Below, piece by piece: positions 33,739-42,315 of a DNA stretch of 64,000 bases (within the stretch, counting starts at the first letter, position 1; every line of letters begins with the position of its first letter). The notes below the pieces were generated by a model, which saw only the letters and a list, made by a program, of their open reading frames with translations, searched no databases and had not been told where the DNA came from. The DNA is taken from the NCBI GenBank assembly GCA_965237485.1, contig CBDEFQ010000009.1, positions 620,001-684,000 on the forward strand, in the 5' to 3' direction. The stretch is from JAAELZ01 sp965237485 (GTDB lineage: Bacteria > Pseudomonadota > Gammaproteobacteria > Arenicellales > Poriferihabitantaceae). The position numbers were made by a program, and so were the translations under genes.

Positions 33739-34894
33739 TCATTTTTTGAGCTATATTTGCCCAGTTTCGCGTATTCGATCATCATTTAGTCACTATTTTA
33801 TCAATTCGAGCACCTAAGCCATATTAAAGGCACAACTATCCAGCATAGTGCCAATCAGGCAAGCCATACAAGCTTAAGAACTTAGCACCTTTACGGATAT
33901 TCGCTGCCATCGCCGCTAGGCCGTAAACAGTCTGGTTCTTCGCTAGCCCCATGAACCGAGTGCGAGCTAAACCATAATGCTGCTTGTAAGTCGCAAAGAG
34001 CCGTTCGCCACCTGCTCGCGTTACCGCAATAACTGCATTACGGGTACGGTCTGCATCTGACAACGGATTACCTCGATAGCCCTTGCGTTGAACCTGATCA
34101 TCAATTCCAAGTTGCTCCAGTTTATCTCGCGTCTCCTCAGAACTATACGCCGCATCAGCATATAGGGCAGTCTCATCGCCCAACAGCAATTCATCGCGCA
34201 GTTGGCTGTCATGAACATGCCCTGGCGTCACATTCTGGCGCTGAACAAACCCATCCTCATCAACTCCCGTATGCACTGAGTAGCCATAGGTAGACTTCTT
34301 TCGACCTCGGCTGTCATTTTTGACATGCCAGCTCGCTTCAGGGTCTCGCTTAGGCGTCCCATCTTTGCCGTTACCATTTCCAGAACGAGCCGCTTCTATA
34401 GGTGTTGCATCTATAATGTTGATGCGCCCCTTGCTCATAATAATGTTCTTCGCTTCAAGTTGACGATTGATCTCACCTAGCAAGCGATCCCACAGTTCGT
34501 GCTCCATTAACTGGTTACGAAAGCGCCCAAGGGTCGAAGCTTCAGGTACATCGCCGCCTAACTCAAAGCGGCAAAACTTACGAAACAATAAATCTCTAAA
34601 TAAGCACTGTGCTAACTCCCTATCCGACAGTTCATACCAAATTCCCAGCATCAAGCTGCGGAACAAACTAAGTAATGGATAACTAGGGCGGCCAGTAGTG
34701 CCAGCATAAATAGATGAAAGCAGTGTCTCTATTTCGCTCCAATCTAATAGTGCTTCTGTATCATCAAGACCATGCAGAATTGGATGATCCAAATCTGATC
34801 TTGATACTAATAAATCTCGTTGGGTGGCGAATGGTTTTTGCATGCCTAATTTTAACAAATTATGTAGATACTCGATGAGTTATGCTGCACTCTC
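33692..34894 (-). mobile_element. IS5-family insertion sequence, copy 1 (1203 bp)
   Basis: Terminal repeats GAGAGTGCAGCATAACTC (transposase-start side) and GAGAGCGCAGCGTAACTC (33692-33709) bound the element. A 5-bp direct repeat TGTAC flanks it (33687-33691 and 34895-34899). Copy 2, also 1203 bp, lies inverted at 42316-43518. It is inserted in the second to third codon of the alpha/beta hydrolase gene. Confidence 0.92.
33836..34843 (-). CDS. IS5-family transposase, copy 1
   Basis: A DDE transposase of about 335 residues from the ATG at 34843 (MQKPFATQRDLL); an in-frame TTG at 34858 adds five. Motifs: SYPLLSLFRSLMLGIWYELSDRELAQ, INIIDATPIEAA (first Asp), ETALYADAAYSSEE (second Asp) and GGERLFATYKQHYGLARTRF (Glu region). 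It is intact. It differs from copy 2 at a few residues (HGLDDTEA vs HSLDDTEV; VQRQN vs VQCQN). Confidence 0.93.
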   Translation of the reverse strand: MQKPFATQRDLLVSRSDLDHPILHGLDDTEALLDWSEIETLLSSIYAGTTGRPSYPLLSLFRSLMLGIWYELSDRELAQCLFRDLLFRKFCRFELGGDVPEASTLGRFRNQLMEHELWDRLLGEINRQLEAKNIIMSKGRINIIDATPIEAARSGNGNGKDGTPKRDPEASWHVKNDSRGRKKSTYGYSVHTGVDEDGFVQRQNVTPGHVHDSQLRDELLLGDETALYADAAYSSEETRDKLEQLGIDDQVQRKGYRGNPLSDADRTRNAVIAVTRAGGERLFATYKQHYGLARTRFMGLAKNQTVYGLAAMAANIRKGAKFLSLYGLPDWHYAG

Positions 34895-34934
34895 TGTACG
34901 TCATTTATTGTTTTTTACTTTATTGGGGGTGAGT

Positions 34935-35420
34935 TCAATCTTCGCTCGGTGAGGTGCTAATAGGCAGTGCTGTTGTGTATTTCATTTCTTCCATCGCAAA
35001 CATCGAATTGATATCGCTTAGCGACACTTGCTTAATTAGCCGTTTGTAAAAAGCGTCATAGGCGCGGGTATCTTTAGCCACCACTTTTAACATGTAGTCA
35101 ATTTCGCCACTCATTCGGTAAACCTCCGTTATTTCGGGGAAAGCTTGCACAATTTGGGTAAATTTATCACTCCATTCGATATTGTGTTTGCTAGTGCGTA
35201 TAGCAACAAATACAGTGAGGTCTAATTCAACCTTTCGTGCGTCCAATAAAGCGACTGAAGCACGTATTACCCCACTTTCTTGCAATTGCTGGATACGCTT
35301 CCAGCACGGTGTAGTAGATAAGTTCACCGCATTGGCGATTTGCTTGAGTGTCATGTCAGCTTTCGCTTGTAATAAGTTCAAAATTCTTCTATCAGTAGTA
35401 TCTAAGGTTATTTTTTTCAC
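34935..35420 (-). CDS. Lrp/AsnC-family transcriptional regulator
   Basis: A 161-residue regulator: N-terminal HTH (DTTDRRILNLLQAKADMTLK, VNLSTTPCWKRIQQLQESGVI) and a C-terminal RAM/effector domain (VEVYRMSGEIDYMLKVVAKD). It is divergent from the sulfite-reductase operon with a 141-bp gap containing TATAAT at 35489-35494, so it may regulate that operon in response to an amino acid; this is inference. The IS5 copy lies 40 bp beyond its stop. Confidence 0.9.
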   Translation of the reverse strand: MKKITLDTTDRRILNLLQAKADMTLKQIANAVNLSTTPCWKRIQQLQESGVIRASVALLDARKVELDLTVFVAIRTSKHNIEWSDKFTQIVQAFPEITEVYRMSGEIDYMLKVVAKDTRAYDAFYKRLIKQVSLSDINSMFAMEEMKYTTALPISTSPSED

Positions 35421-35561
35421 ATTTGGCTGTTTATAGATGATTTTTCTATTTTAAACCATATATATACAGCTTAATAGTGCTATTTTTCTATAATCCCTTG
35501 GTAAATAAGAATTTTATCCTTAAAATACAGATCTCAAGAATAATGCTACGCACTCGACATT

Positions 35562-37211
35562 ATGTATCAGTATAACCAACAGGAAAAAAGGCAACTTACC
35601 CAAAGAGCTAACCAGTTCAAGGGTCAAGTAGATCGCTTTTTACAAGATCAGCTAGATGCTGATCACTTCCAGCAACTACGATTGCGTAACGGTTTGTATA
35701 AGCAAAGATTGGCACACATGTTACGTGTTGCCATTCCATACGGATGCATGAGCAGCACGCAGTTGAGAAAATTAGCGGACATCGCAAATAAATTCGACAA
35801 AGGCTACGGCCACTTTACAACGCGCCAAAATATTCAATTTAACTGGCCAGAGCTCGTAGATGTGCCCGAAATACTATTGGAACTTGCGTCAGTGGATATG
35901 CACGGTATCCAAACCAGCGGTAGTTGCATTCGCAATATCAGCAGCGACCATTTAGCAGGCGTTGCCGTGGATGAATTTGCAGACCCACGCCCTTGGTGCG
36001 AAATAATTCGCAGTTGGGCTAATTTACATCCTGAATTTAACTGGCTACCTCGCAAATTTAAATTTGCTGTCACTGGGGCCACTGAAGACCGTGCAGTAAT
36101 TCAACTACACGACATCGGCCTGAGAATAGTTAAAGAAGACCAAAGCGGCACCTACTTTGATGTCTATGTAGGCGGCGGCATGGGCCGCACTCCGGTAATT
36201 GCCAAACTCGTTAAAGCAAGCGTACACGGCGAACAGTTGTTGCACACGTTACAGGCGATTCTGCGTGTGTATAACCAATATGGCCGTCGCGACCACAAGT
36301 ACCGTTCGCGCATTAAAATCTTGGTTAACGACTTAGGCGTTGAAGAATTCACCAAGCGTGTAGATGAAGAGTTAAGCAACAGCACTACCAATGCGCCCAA
36401 GCTTGACCTTGAGAAACTAGCAGGCCTAAAGCAGGTATTTGCATTTAGGCGCCCTACTCCTGAGCAAGACATCCACTCTATTGAACTGCCTGTGAATGAC
36501 CCAGCTTATTCACGCTGGCTGGAACACAATACGATTGCTCATCAGAATAAAAATGAGCGCGTGGTGATGGTATCGCTAAAAAGCGATAGCGCCGCACCGG
36601 GGGATATTACTGCAGCCCAAATGCATTACTTGGCTGATTTAGCAGAAGAGTACAGCTTAAGCGAAATTCGAGCCACCCATGGCCAAAACTTGGTGTTACC
36701 ACACGTACAAGCCAAAGATCTTTACACCTTATGGCGTGGATTGGACGAGCGAAAATTAGCGACGCCTAACATCGGCACGTTAACCGACATGATTGCGTGC
36801 CCAGGGTTTGATTTTTGCTCATTGGCCAACACCACAACTATCGACATTGCCGAGGAAATTACGGCGCACTTTAACGACTTATCTAAACTACACGACTTAG
36901 GTGAAATCACCCTTAAAATGTCGGGTTGCATGAATGCGTGCGGCCATCATCATGCCGGCAATATCGGTGTGCTCGGTGTCGATAAGAAAGGCGATCAGTG
37001 GTACCAATTAACGCTTGGTGGTCGCGCAGACAATAACACCGCCATTGGAAAGCGTTTGGGCCCAGCGATTGCCAAAGTGAACATCACGGCCGCTATTAGC
37101 ACTATTGTTGATGTCTATCTTGAGCAGCGTAAAGCCGGCGAATCTTTTATCCATTGCGTAGAACGCCTTGGGGTTGAGCCGTTTAAAGAGCGAGTGTATG
37201 CAAATCATTAA
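35562..37211 (+). CDS. cysI: Sulfite/nitrite reductase hemoprotein (CysI-like)
   Basis: A 549-residue siroheme/[4Fe-4S] reductase. The N-terminal half has RVAIPYGCMSSTQLRKLADI and GYGHFTTRQNIQFNWPEL; the substrate-side arginine is in TSGSCIRNIS. The cluster-binding cysteines are in CPGFDFC and KMSGCMNACGHH, the latter also binding siroheme. It reduces sulfite to sulfide (six electrons) in assimilation. The next gene overlaps by 14 bp and a ferredoxin-NADP reductase follows, supplying electrons; the three-gene set without CysJ is typical of many proteobacteria. Confidence 0.92.
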   Translation: MYQYNQQEKRQLTQRANQFKGQVDRFLQDQLDADHFQQLRLRNGLYKQRLAHMLRVAIPYGCMSSTQLRKLADIANKFDKGYGHFTTRQNIQFNWPELVDVPEILLELASVDMHGIQTSGSCIRNISSDHLAGVAVDEFADPRPWCEIIRSWANLHPEFNWLPRKFKFAVTGATEDRAVIQLHDIGLRIVKEDQSGTYFDVYVGGGMGRTPVIAKLVKASVHGEQLLHTLQAILRVYNQYGRRDHKYRSRIKILVNDLGVEEFTKRVDEELSNSTTNAPKLDLEKLAGLKQVFAFRRPTPEQDIHSIELPVNDPAYSRWLEHNTIAHQNKNERVVMVSLKSDSAAPGDITAAQMHYLADLAEEYSLSEIRATHGQNLVLPHVQAKDLYTLWRGLDERKLATPNIGTLTDMIACPGFDFCSLANTTTIDIAEEITAHFNDLSKLHDLGEITLKMSGCMNACGHHHAGNIGVLGVDKKGDQWYQLTLGGRADNNTAIGKRLGPAIAKVNITAAISTIVDVYLEQRKAGESFIHCVERLGVEPFKERVYANH

Positions 37212-37656
37212 AAATAGACAGCTAGGGCAAAGCCACTGGCAGTATCCTAACTTCAAAGCCGTTGGTGATGAAGACCAACAAGCAGTCTCTCAACTAGCGG
37301 AAGACACGTTGCTTGATTACAGCGCTTGGCTCGCCTTGAATGAAGATGTTAAGGCCAACGTTAAAGGCCTAGTTTTGCAACCTGGTGATGAAATTGGCTC
37401 AAGTAGCGAAGACCTACAACACGTTGATATTATCGGAATCTACTTTCCCAGCTTTACAGAAGGTCGGGGTTACACCCAAGCCGCCATTTTACGCAGTCAA
37501 TTGCACTTTCAAGGTGAATTGCGCGCAATCAATGTATACCGTGACAACTTAGTGTTGTTAGAAGAAGTTGGCTTCGATGCCTTCGACCTAAACCAATCTG
37601 AAGATGCTAAAGAAGCGTTAGCCGCGTTCGAGGAACTCGAGCTGGCACTTGCTTAA
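37198..37656 (+). CDS. DUF934 family protein, sulfite-reductase partner
   Basis: A 152-residue protein from the ATG at 37198 (MQIIKNRQLGQSHWQY). PSFTEGRGYTQAAILRSQLHFQGELRA and NVYRDNLVLLEEVGFDAFDL are the DUF934 signature. The family is nearly always next to CysI-like reductases and is believed to assist sulfite reduction; its biochemical role is not settled. It overlaps cysI by 14 bp. An upstream in-frame start at 37168 is less likely as it lies deeper in cysI. Confidence 0.88.
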   Translation: MQIIKNRQLGQSHWQYPNFKAVGDEDQQAVSQLAEDTLLDYSAWLALNEDVKANVKGLVLQPGDEIGSSSEDLQHVDIIGIYFPSFTEGRGYTQAAILRSQLHFQGELRAINVYRDNLVLLEEVGFDAFDLNQSEDAKEALAAFEELELALA

Positions 37657-37703
37657 CTCCCCTCAATTCAATATTCATCTGTACACCATCAAATTAAAAC
37701 ATC

Positions 37704-38477
37704 ATGGCCAATCTGATCACTGAATCTGTCACCGATATTCACCACTGGAACGAGTCACTATTTAGTTTTAAAACTACTCGCAGCGATTCCTTCCGATTTC
37801 AAAACGGTGAATTTGTGATGCTGGGCATTGAAGTTGAAGGTAAGCCTTTGATGCGCGCCTACAGCATTGTAAGCGCTAATTACGAAGAAAAGCTCGAATT
37901 CTTCAGTATTAAAGTGCCGGATGGTCCGCTTACATCACGATTACAAAATCTAAAGGTTGGTGATCGTGTTTATGTCAGCACCAAACCCACTGGCACGCTC
38001 ACCAAAGACCGTATTTTTACTGGCAAACATCTATACCTTCTTAGCTCGGGCACCGGCATTGCGCCATTTCTAGCCATTATTAAAGACCCTGAAATCTATA
38101 GCGCATTTGACAAAATTATCCTCACCCACAGCGTGCGCTATAAGTCAGAACTGGCTTATCAAGATGAAATTCTAAATGAGCTACCCAATAACGAATACTT
38201 TGGCGACGAAGTTAAAGAGAAGCTAATCTATTATCCCACCGTTACCAGAGAAGACTTTAAAACCACAGATAGATTAACCACGCTTTTGGAGTCAGGGAAA
38301 TTAGCTAGCGACAATAATTTGCCACCACTTTCTACTGAAAATGATCGTTTTATGCTGTGCGGCAACCCCAGCCTACTCAAAGATTTGTGCTCAATATTAG
38401 AGGGCAAAGGCTTTCGAGAGACAGTAAAAAACGACAGCGGCCATTACGTAATCGAGCGCGCCTTTGTAGAGAAATAA
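37704..38477 (+). CDS. fpr: Ferredoxin-NADP+ reductase
   Basis: A 257-residue FAD enzyme. RAYSIVSANYEEKLEFFSIKV is the FAD-binding RxYS motif, GPLTSRLQNL the flavin-phosphate loop, LLSSGTGIAPFLAIIKDP the NADP-binding part, and the C-terminal FVEK the Fpr-type end. It transfers electrons between NADPH and ferredoxin or flavodoxin; here it probably feeds the CysI-like reductase just upstream. Confidence 0.92.
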   Translation: MANLITESVTDIHHWNESLFSFKTTRSDSFRFQNGEFVMLGIEVEGKPLMRAYSIVSANYEEKLEFFSIKVPDGPLTSRLQNLKVGDRVYVSTKPTGTLTKDRIFTGKHLYLLSSGTGIAPFLAIIKDPEIYSAFDKIILTHSVRYKSELAYQDEILNELPNNEYFGDEVKEKLIYYPTVTREDFKTTDRLTTLLESGKLASDNNLPPLSTENDRFMLCGNPSLLKDLCSILEGKGFRETVKNDSGHYVIERAFVEK

Positions 38478-38586
38478 TGTTTGAAGGTCTTGTTGAACGA
38501 AGCCGCTAAGCGGCAAAGAGAGCCAACAACGAGCACACTATTCCTATCACCCTCAATGTTGAGTGTGTGTTTTATAGGAATAAATA

Positions 38587-39486
38587 ATGAACTCATCAGA
38601 TCAAACTCGTTTTGACTCTCTTTACCAACAACATATTAACGTACTTCGCCTGCAAGGCAAAGCCGACGCAACTATAGATAGCTATTCGCGAGCTGTGCGC
38701 CGAGTGTCGGCGTTCTTTGATTGTTGTCCCGACCAGCTCAGCCAACAACAATTACGGGACTACTTCTTGTCTCTGGTGCACAGCCATTCCTGGTCTACGG
38801 TAAAACTCGACCGTAACGGCCTGCAATTCTTTTATCGCTACATTCTCAACAAATCTTGGCAGTGGATAGAGATTGTAAAACCGCCTAGGGTTCAAACTCT
38901 GCCTGATATTCTGTCGACGGAGGAAGTGGGCCGCGTCATCAACCAGACACGCGAAGCGCGTTACCAAACTTATCTTTTGTGCGTGTACAGCATGGGGCTG
39001 CGCTTGAGCGAGGCGCTCAACCTGACCATTGCTGACATCGACAGTGCTCGCCATAAAGTGCATGTACGTTGCGGCAAAGGTCGTAAAGATCGGTTTGTAT
39101 TTTTGCCTGATCGAACGCTCGATTTATTGCGCACTTATTGGGCCAGTCATCGTAACCCTAAATGGCTATTTCCTCAGGGAAAAACCAACCAACTTCGCCG
39201 CTCAGCCAGCGCACCGATGGACCGCGGCGGCTTGCAAAAATCGGTTAAGGTCATCGTCAAAAGTTGCGGCATTCATAAGCGCGTTACCATTCACACCTTT
39301 CGCCACTGCTATGGCGCACACTTGGTCGAGTCAGGCGTTCACTTGCGCGCCATCCAGCGCGAGATGGGCCATGAATGTCCCAAGACAACGGTGCTTTACA
39401 CGCAACTCACCGACGTGGTGCAACGCAACACCGGCTCGCGGATAAACACCTTGATTGATGGCTTGGACTTTGAGGTGATCGCCTAA
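38587..39486 (+). CDS. Tyrosine recombinase of an IS91-like element
   Basis: A 299-residue integrase-fold protein: N-terminal SAM-like core-binding domain (GKADATIDSYSRAVRRVSAFF), then the catalytic domain with Arg in YSMGLRLSEALNL, Lys in VRCGKGRKDRFV, HTFRHCYGAHL (HxxR), and H...Y in MGHECPKTTVLYTQL. It overlaps the IS91 transposase by 1 bp (TAATG). This pairing defines a subgroup of IS91 elements; the recombinase's role in transposition is not established. Confidence 0.9.
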   Translation: MNSSDQTRFDSLYQQHINVLRLQGKADATIDSYSRAVRRVSAFFDCCPDQLSQQQLRDYFLSLVHSHSWSTVKLDRNGLQFFYRYILNKSWQWIEIVKPPRVQTLPDILSTEEVGRVINQTREARYQTYLLCVYSMGLRLSEALNLTIADIDSARHKVHVRCGKGRKDRFVFLPDRTLDLLRTYWASHRNPKWLFPQGKTNQLRRSASAPMDRGGLQKSVKVIVKSCGIHKRVTIHTFRHCYGAHLVESGVHLRAIQREMGHECPKTTVLYTQLTDVVQRNTGSRINTLIDGLDFEVIA

Positions 39487-40523
39487 TGGAACTCGCCTCG
39501 ATACTAAACCGCCATCCCGATGCTTTGTGCCTGTTGGGCGGCGCAGAGCGCAGCGCCGCCAACGCCATTAGCGGGTGCCGCACGGCCCAATATGGTCTTA
39601 TGCTTACGCATTGTGGCCAGTGCAATGAATCACAAAACCACCCGCGCTCCTGTGGCCACCGCAGTTGCCCTCGCTGTCTGAATCATGCCAGCAGTGAATG
39701 GCTGGATCGCCAGAGCACAAAATTATTGCCTTGTGATTACTTTATGGTGACCTTTACCTTGCCTTATGAACTGCGTCGTATAGCCAAGCACCATTCCAAA
39801 ACCGTGTATGACGCACTCATGGATTGCGCCGCCAGTACGCTTAAAACCTTCGCCAAGAACGATATTAAGTGTGCAGAGCACATTGGCTTTAGCACCGTTT
39901 TACACACCCATACTCGCAAGCTCGATTACCACCCGCATGTGCATGTGGTGTTTCCCAATGGGGGCTTATCAAAGGACAAAGCGTTGTGGCAATCCAAGCC
40001 CGGCAACTACTTGTTCAATGGCAAGGCGCTTGCCTGCGTGTTCCGTGCTCGGCTACTACGGGCTTTGCGAGCAGCCGATCTTGATCTTCCCTGCACCCCA
40101 AAACACTGGATCGTGCACTGCAAGCAGATTGGCAAAGGCTTACCGGCGTTTAAATATCTCTCGCGGTATCTGTATCGCGGGGTTATTAGTGAGAACAATA
40201 TTCTCAGTGATCGCGATGGTCAAATCACCTTTCGTTATCAGGACAACAAAGGCAAATCCCGCACCCGCTGCCTCGACTCAAAGGCGTTCATTGCATTGGT
40301 TTTGCAACACGTTCTACCAAAGGGGTTTCGCCGGGTGCGCGATTACGGTTTTGTGCACGGCAACGCCAAACAAACCTTAAAGCGAGTGCAATGGGCCTTG
40401 CAGGTGGTTGTACCGTCCGGACCAATCAGGCCAAAACGACAAAGACCAATTTGGCGTTGCAAGCACTGCGCCACGCCTCTGGTTATCATTGGCTTTTGTC
40501 GCCGTCGCTTCGAATCAGGTTAA
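39486..40523 (+). CDS. IS91-family transposase (HUH, Y1)
   Basis: A 345-residue rolling-circle transposase. N-terminal zinc finger: CGQCNESQNHPRSCGHRSCP then RCLNHASSEW; the HUH metal motif is in LDYHPHVHVVFPNGG; the nucleophile tyrosine region is AFKYLSRYLYRG. All parts are present and the frame is intact, so the element may be active. Confidence 0.92.
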   Translation: MELASILNRHPDALCLLGGAERSAANAISGCRTAQYGLMLTHCGQCNESQNHPRSCGHRSCPRCLNHASSEWLDRQSTKLLPCDYFMVTFTLPYELRRIAKHHSKTVYDALMDCAASTLKTFAKNDIKCAEHIGFSTVLHTHTRKLDYHPHVHVVFPNGGLSKDKALWQSKPGNYLFNGKALACVFRARLLRALRAADLDLPCTPKHWIVHCKQIGKGLPAFKYLSRYLYRGVISENNILSDRDGQITFRYQDNKGKSRTRCLDSKAFIALVLQHVLPKGFRRVRDYGFVHGNAKQTLKRVQWALQVVVPSGPIRPKRQRPIWRCKHCATPLVIIGFCRRRFESG

Positions 40524-40924
40524 TTGCTTAGATCCAACAAGCTCACTAAAGTCACTTAATACGGAGGACCCCAGCTTTATGCAATAAGAAAGTACCATCA
40601 CTCGGCGAGTGAGACGCCCACTCGCCTGCAATCTTAAGCGAAACCCTGAACGCTTAAAGTCACAAGGACCAGTAGCGGATATATTTACTTAATAGAGGTA
40701 ACCCCCCGGGCTTGTTCAACAATTGGATAAAGTCGCGGCTGCGCGGCGACTTATCCTTATTCGTTAGATAACTTACAAGTCCCGTTATATCCGCCACTGA
40801 ACCACTTCAACAGAGTCCGTGGGCCAGTACTAAACAAACATTTGCTGATAAAGCGATTTGTGAGCTGTGTTCACCAACCCTCAAACCCGCCAAAGTGCTC
40901 GTCAACCTTTCGCACCCCCAACCC

Positions 40925-42180
40925 TAGGGCAATCGCATTATAAAGCCAATGAAAACAACATAATAAGCGAACCATGTTAGGTAATTTAAGGGATAATTCT
41001 TTACCCAAGTACAACTACTTGGAGAATTTCATGGATAGCGCCTCTTTTTTTGACGATTTTCTAGTTCATTTTGACTCACTCACAGATCCGAGAGTTGAAC
41101 GATGCCGTCGCCACGATCTTAGCGATATTTTGTTGTTAACGGTTCTTGCGGTCTTGTGCGGAGCTGAAAGTTGGACGGAGGTTGAACTATTTGGCAAGAG
41201 TAGAGAGTCAGAGCTTAAAGCCCTACTCAAACTCCCCAATGGTTTGCCTTCTCACGATACAATCGGTCGTGTCTTTAGCTTGTTGAATGCGCTTGAATTT
41301 GAACGCTGTTTTATCCAGTGGGCACAAAGTCTAATGCGGGTTGAAGGTGAACAGATTGTGGCGATTGATGGTAAGAGCTTACGCCGCTCACATAACCGCA
41401 ATAAGCAACGCGTCATGCTCCACTTAGTGAGTGCGTATGCGACTGATCAGGGGCTGATGCTAGGGCAGATAAAGACCGAAGACCATAGCAATGAAATCAA
41501 GGTAATTCCTGAGCTGGTTAAGCAATTACAACTTGCTGGAAGCACCGTAACGATTGATGCCATGGGTTGCCAAAAAGACATCGCCAAGAGTATTCGAGAT
41601 CAACAGGCAGATTACGTTCTGGTGCTTAAGGGCAATCAAGGCAACTTACACGAAGATGTGGTTGTTTATTGGGAGTCTGAGTTAGCCAAAGCGGCTGAAA
41701 CAAAACACGGTTACTATGAAACACACGACCAAGGTCACGGGCGTGTTGAGGAGCGCCGCCACTGGGTGAGTGATGATATTGAGTGGCTGCGAGAGCGGCA
41801 TCCCCATTGGCCTGACTTACACAGTATTGGAGTGGTTGAGTCACACCGACATATTGATGGCAAAGAGTCGATAGAGCGACGGTTTTATATCAGCTCAAGG
41901 CAAGCAAATGCCCAACACTTTGCACGAGCTGTACGCCAGCATTGGCGGATAGGAAATCAACTGCACTGGGTGTTAGATGTGAGCTTCAACGAAGAGCAGA
42001 GTCGAGTGCGTGAAGGTCATGCTGCTCAGAACTTTGCTATCATTCGTCGTATGGCATTGAACATGTTGAAACAGGAACCTTCAAAACTGAGCATGAAAGC
42101 GAAACGGCGCAAGGCTGGCTGGGACTTCGCCTTCATGTGCAAGGTGCTCAATGCCAACGATTTATAATGCGATTGCCCTG
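40925..42180 (+). mobile_element. ISAs1-family insertion sequence with 10-bp target duplication
   Basis: The inverted ends AGGGCAATCGCATTATAAA (40926-40944) and its complement (42161-42179) bound the element. The exact 10-bp direct repeat CCCCCAACCC flanks it (40915-40924 and 42181-42190), as usual for ISAs1. It lies in non-coding DNA of unknown origin (40771-40914 and 42191-42315) in which I see nothing else. Confidence 0.9.
41031..42167 (+). CDS. ISAs1-family transposase
   Basis: A DDE transposase of 378 residues from the ATG at 41031, which has a GGAG ribosome-binding site 7 bp upstream; the open frame reaches back to 40974. Motifs: LTDPRVERCRRHDLSDILLL (N-terminal DDE_Tnp_1-associated domain), QIVAIDGKSLRRS (first Asp), TVTIDAMGCQKDIA (second Asp) and LHWVLDVSFNEEQSRVREGH (Glu region). 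The gene looks intact. Confidence 0.93.
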   Translation: MDSASFFDDFLVHFDSLTDPRVERCRRHDLSDILLLTVLAVLCGAESWTEVELFGKSRESELKALLKLPNGLPSHDTIGRVFSLLNALEFERCFIQWAQSLMRVEGEQIVAIDGKSLRRSHNRNKQRVMLHLVSAYATDQGLMLGQIKTEDHSNEIKVIPELVKQLQLAGSTVTIDAMGCQKDIAKSIRDQQADYVLVLKGNQGNLHEDVVVYWESELAKAAETKHGYYETHDQGHGRVEERRHWVSDDIEWLRERHPHWPDLHSIGVVESHRHIDGKESIERRFYISSRQANAQHFARAVRQHWRIGNQLHWVLDVSFNEEQSRVREGHAAQNFAIIRRMALNMLKQEPSKLSMKAKRRKAGWDFAFMCKVLNANDL

Positions 42181-42315
42181 CCCCCAACCCCTATCAAAAC
42201 ACAATTATATTCTTCACTTCTCAGGGCTATTTCGACAGCTTTGAGATTAGTATGGCTGCCTAGACGCATTAATTTTAGCAGCACCTAGCGCGGTAATAAA
42301 TTGGTACATATTTCG

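Larger units (their letters stand above)
38490..40770 (+). mobile_element. IS91-like element with tyrosine-recombinase gene
   Basis: It carries two genes in an overlapping pair. Near the left end is the palindrome GCCGCTAAGCGGC (38506-38518); near the right end is the hairpin GTCGCGGCTGCGCGGCGAC (about 40733-40751) followed by TTATCCTTATTCGTTAGATA, as expected for the terIS and oriIS ends of rolling-circle IS91 elements. No terminal inverted repeats or target duplications are expected. The gap 40524-40732 between the transposase and the end is non-coding. Boundaries are approximate. Confidence 0.7.
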
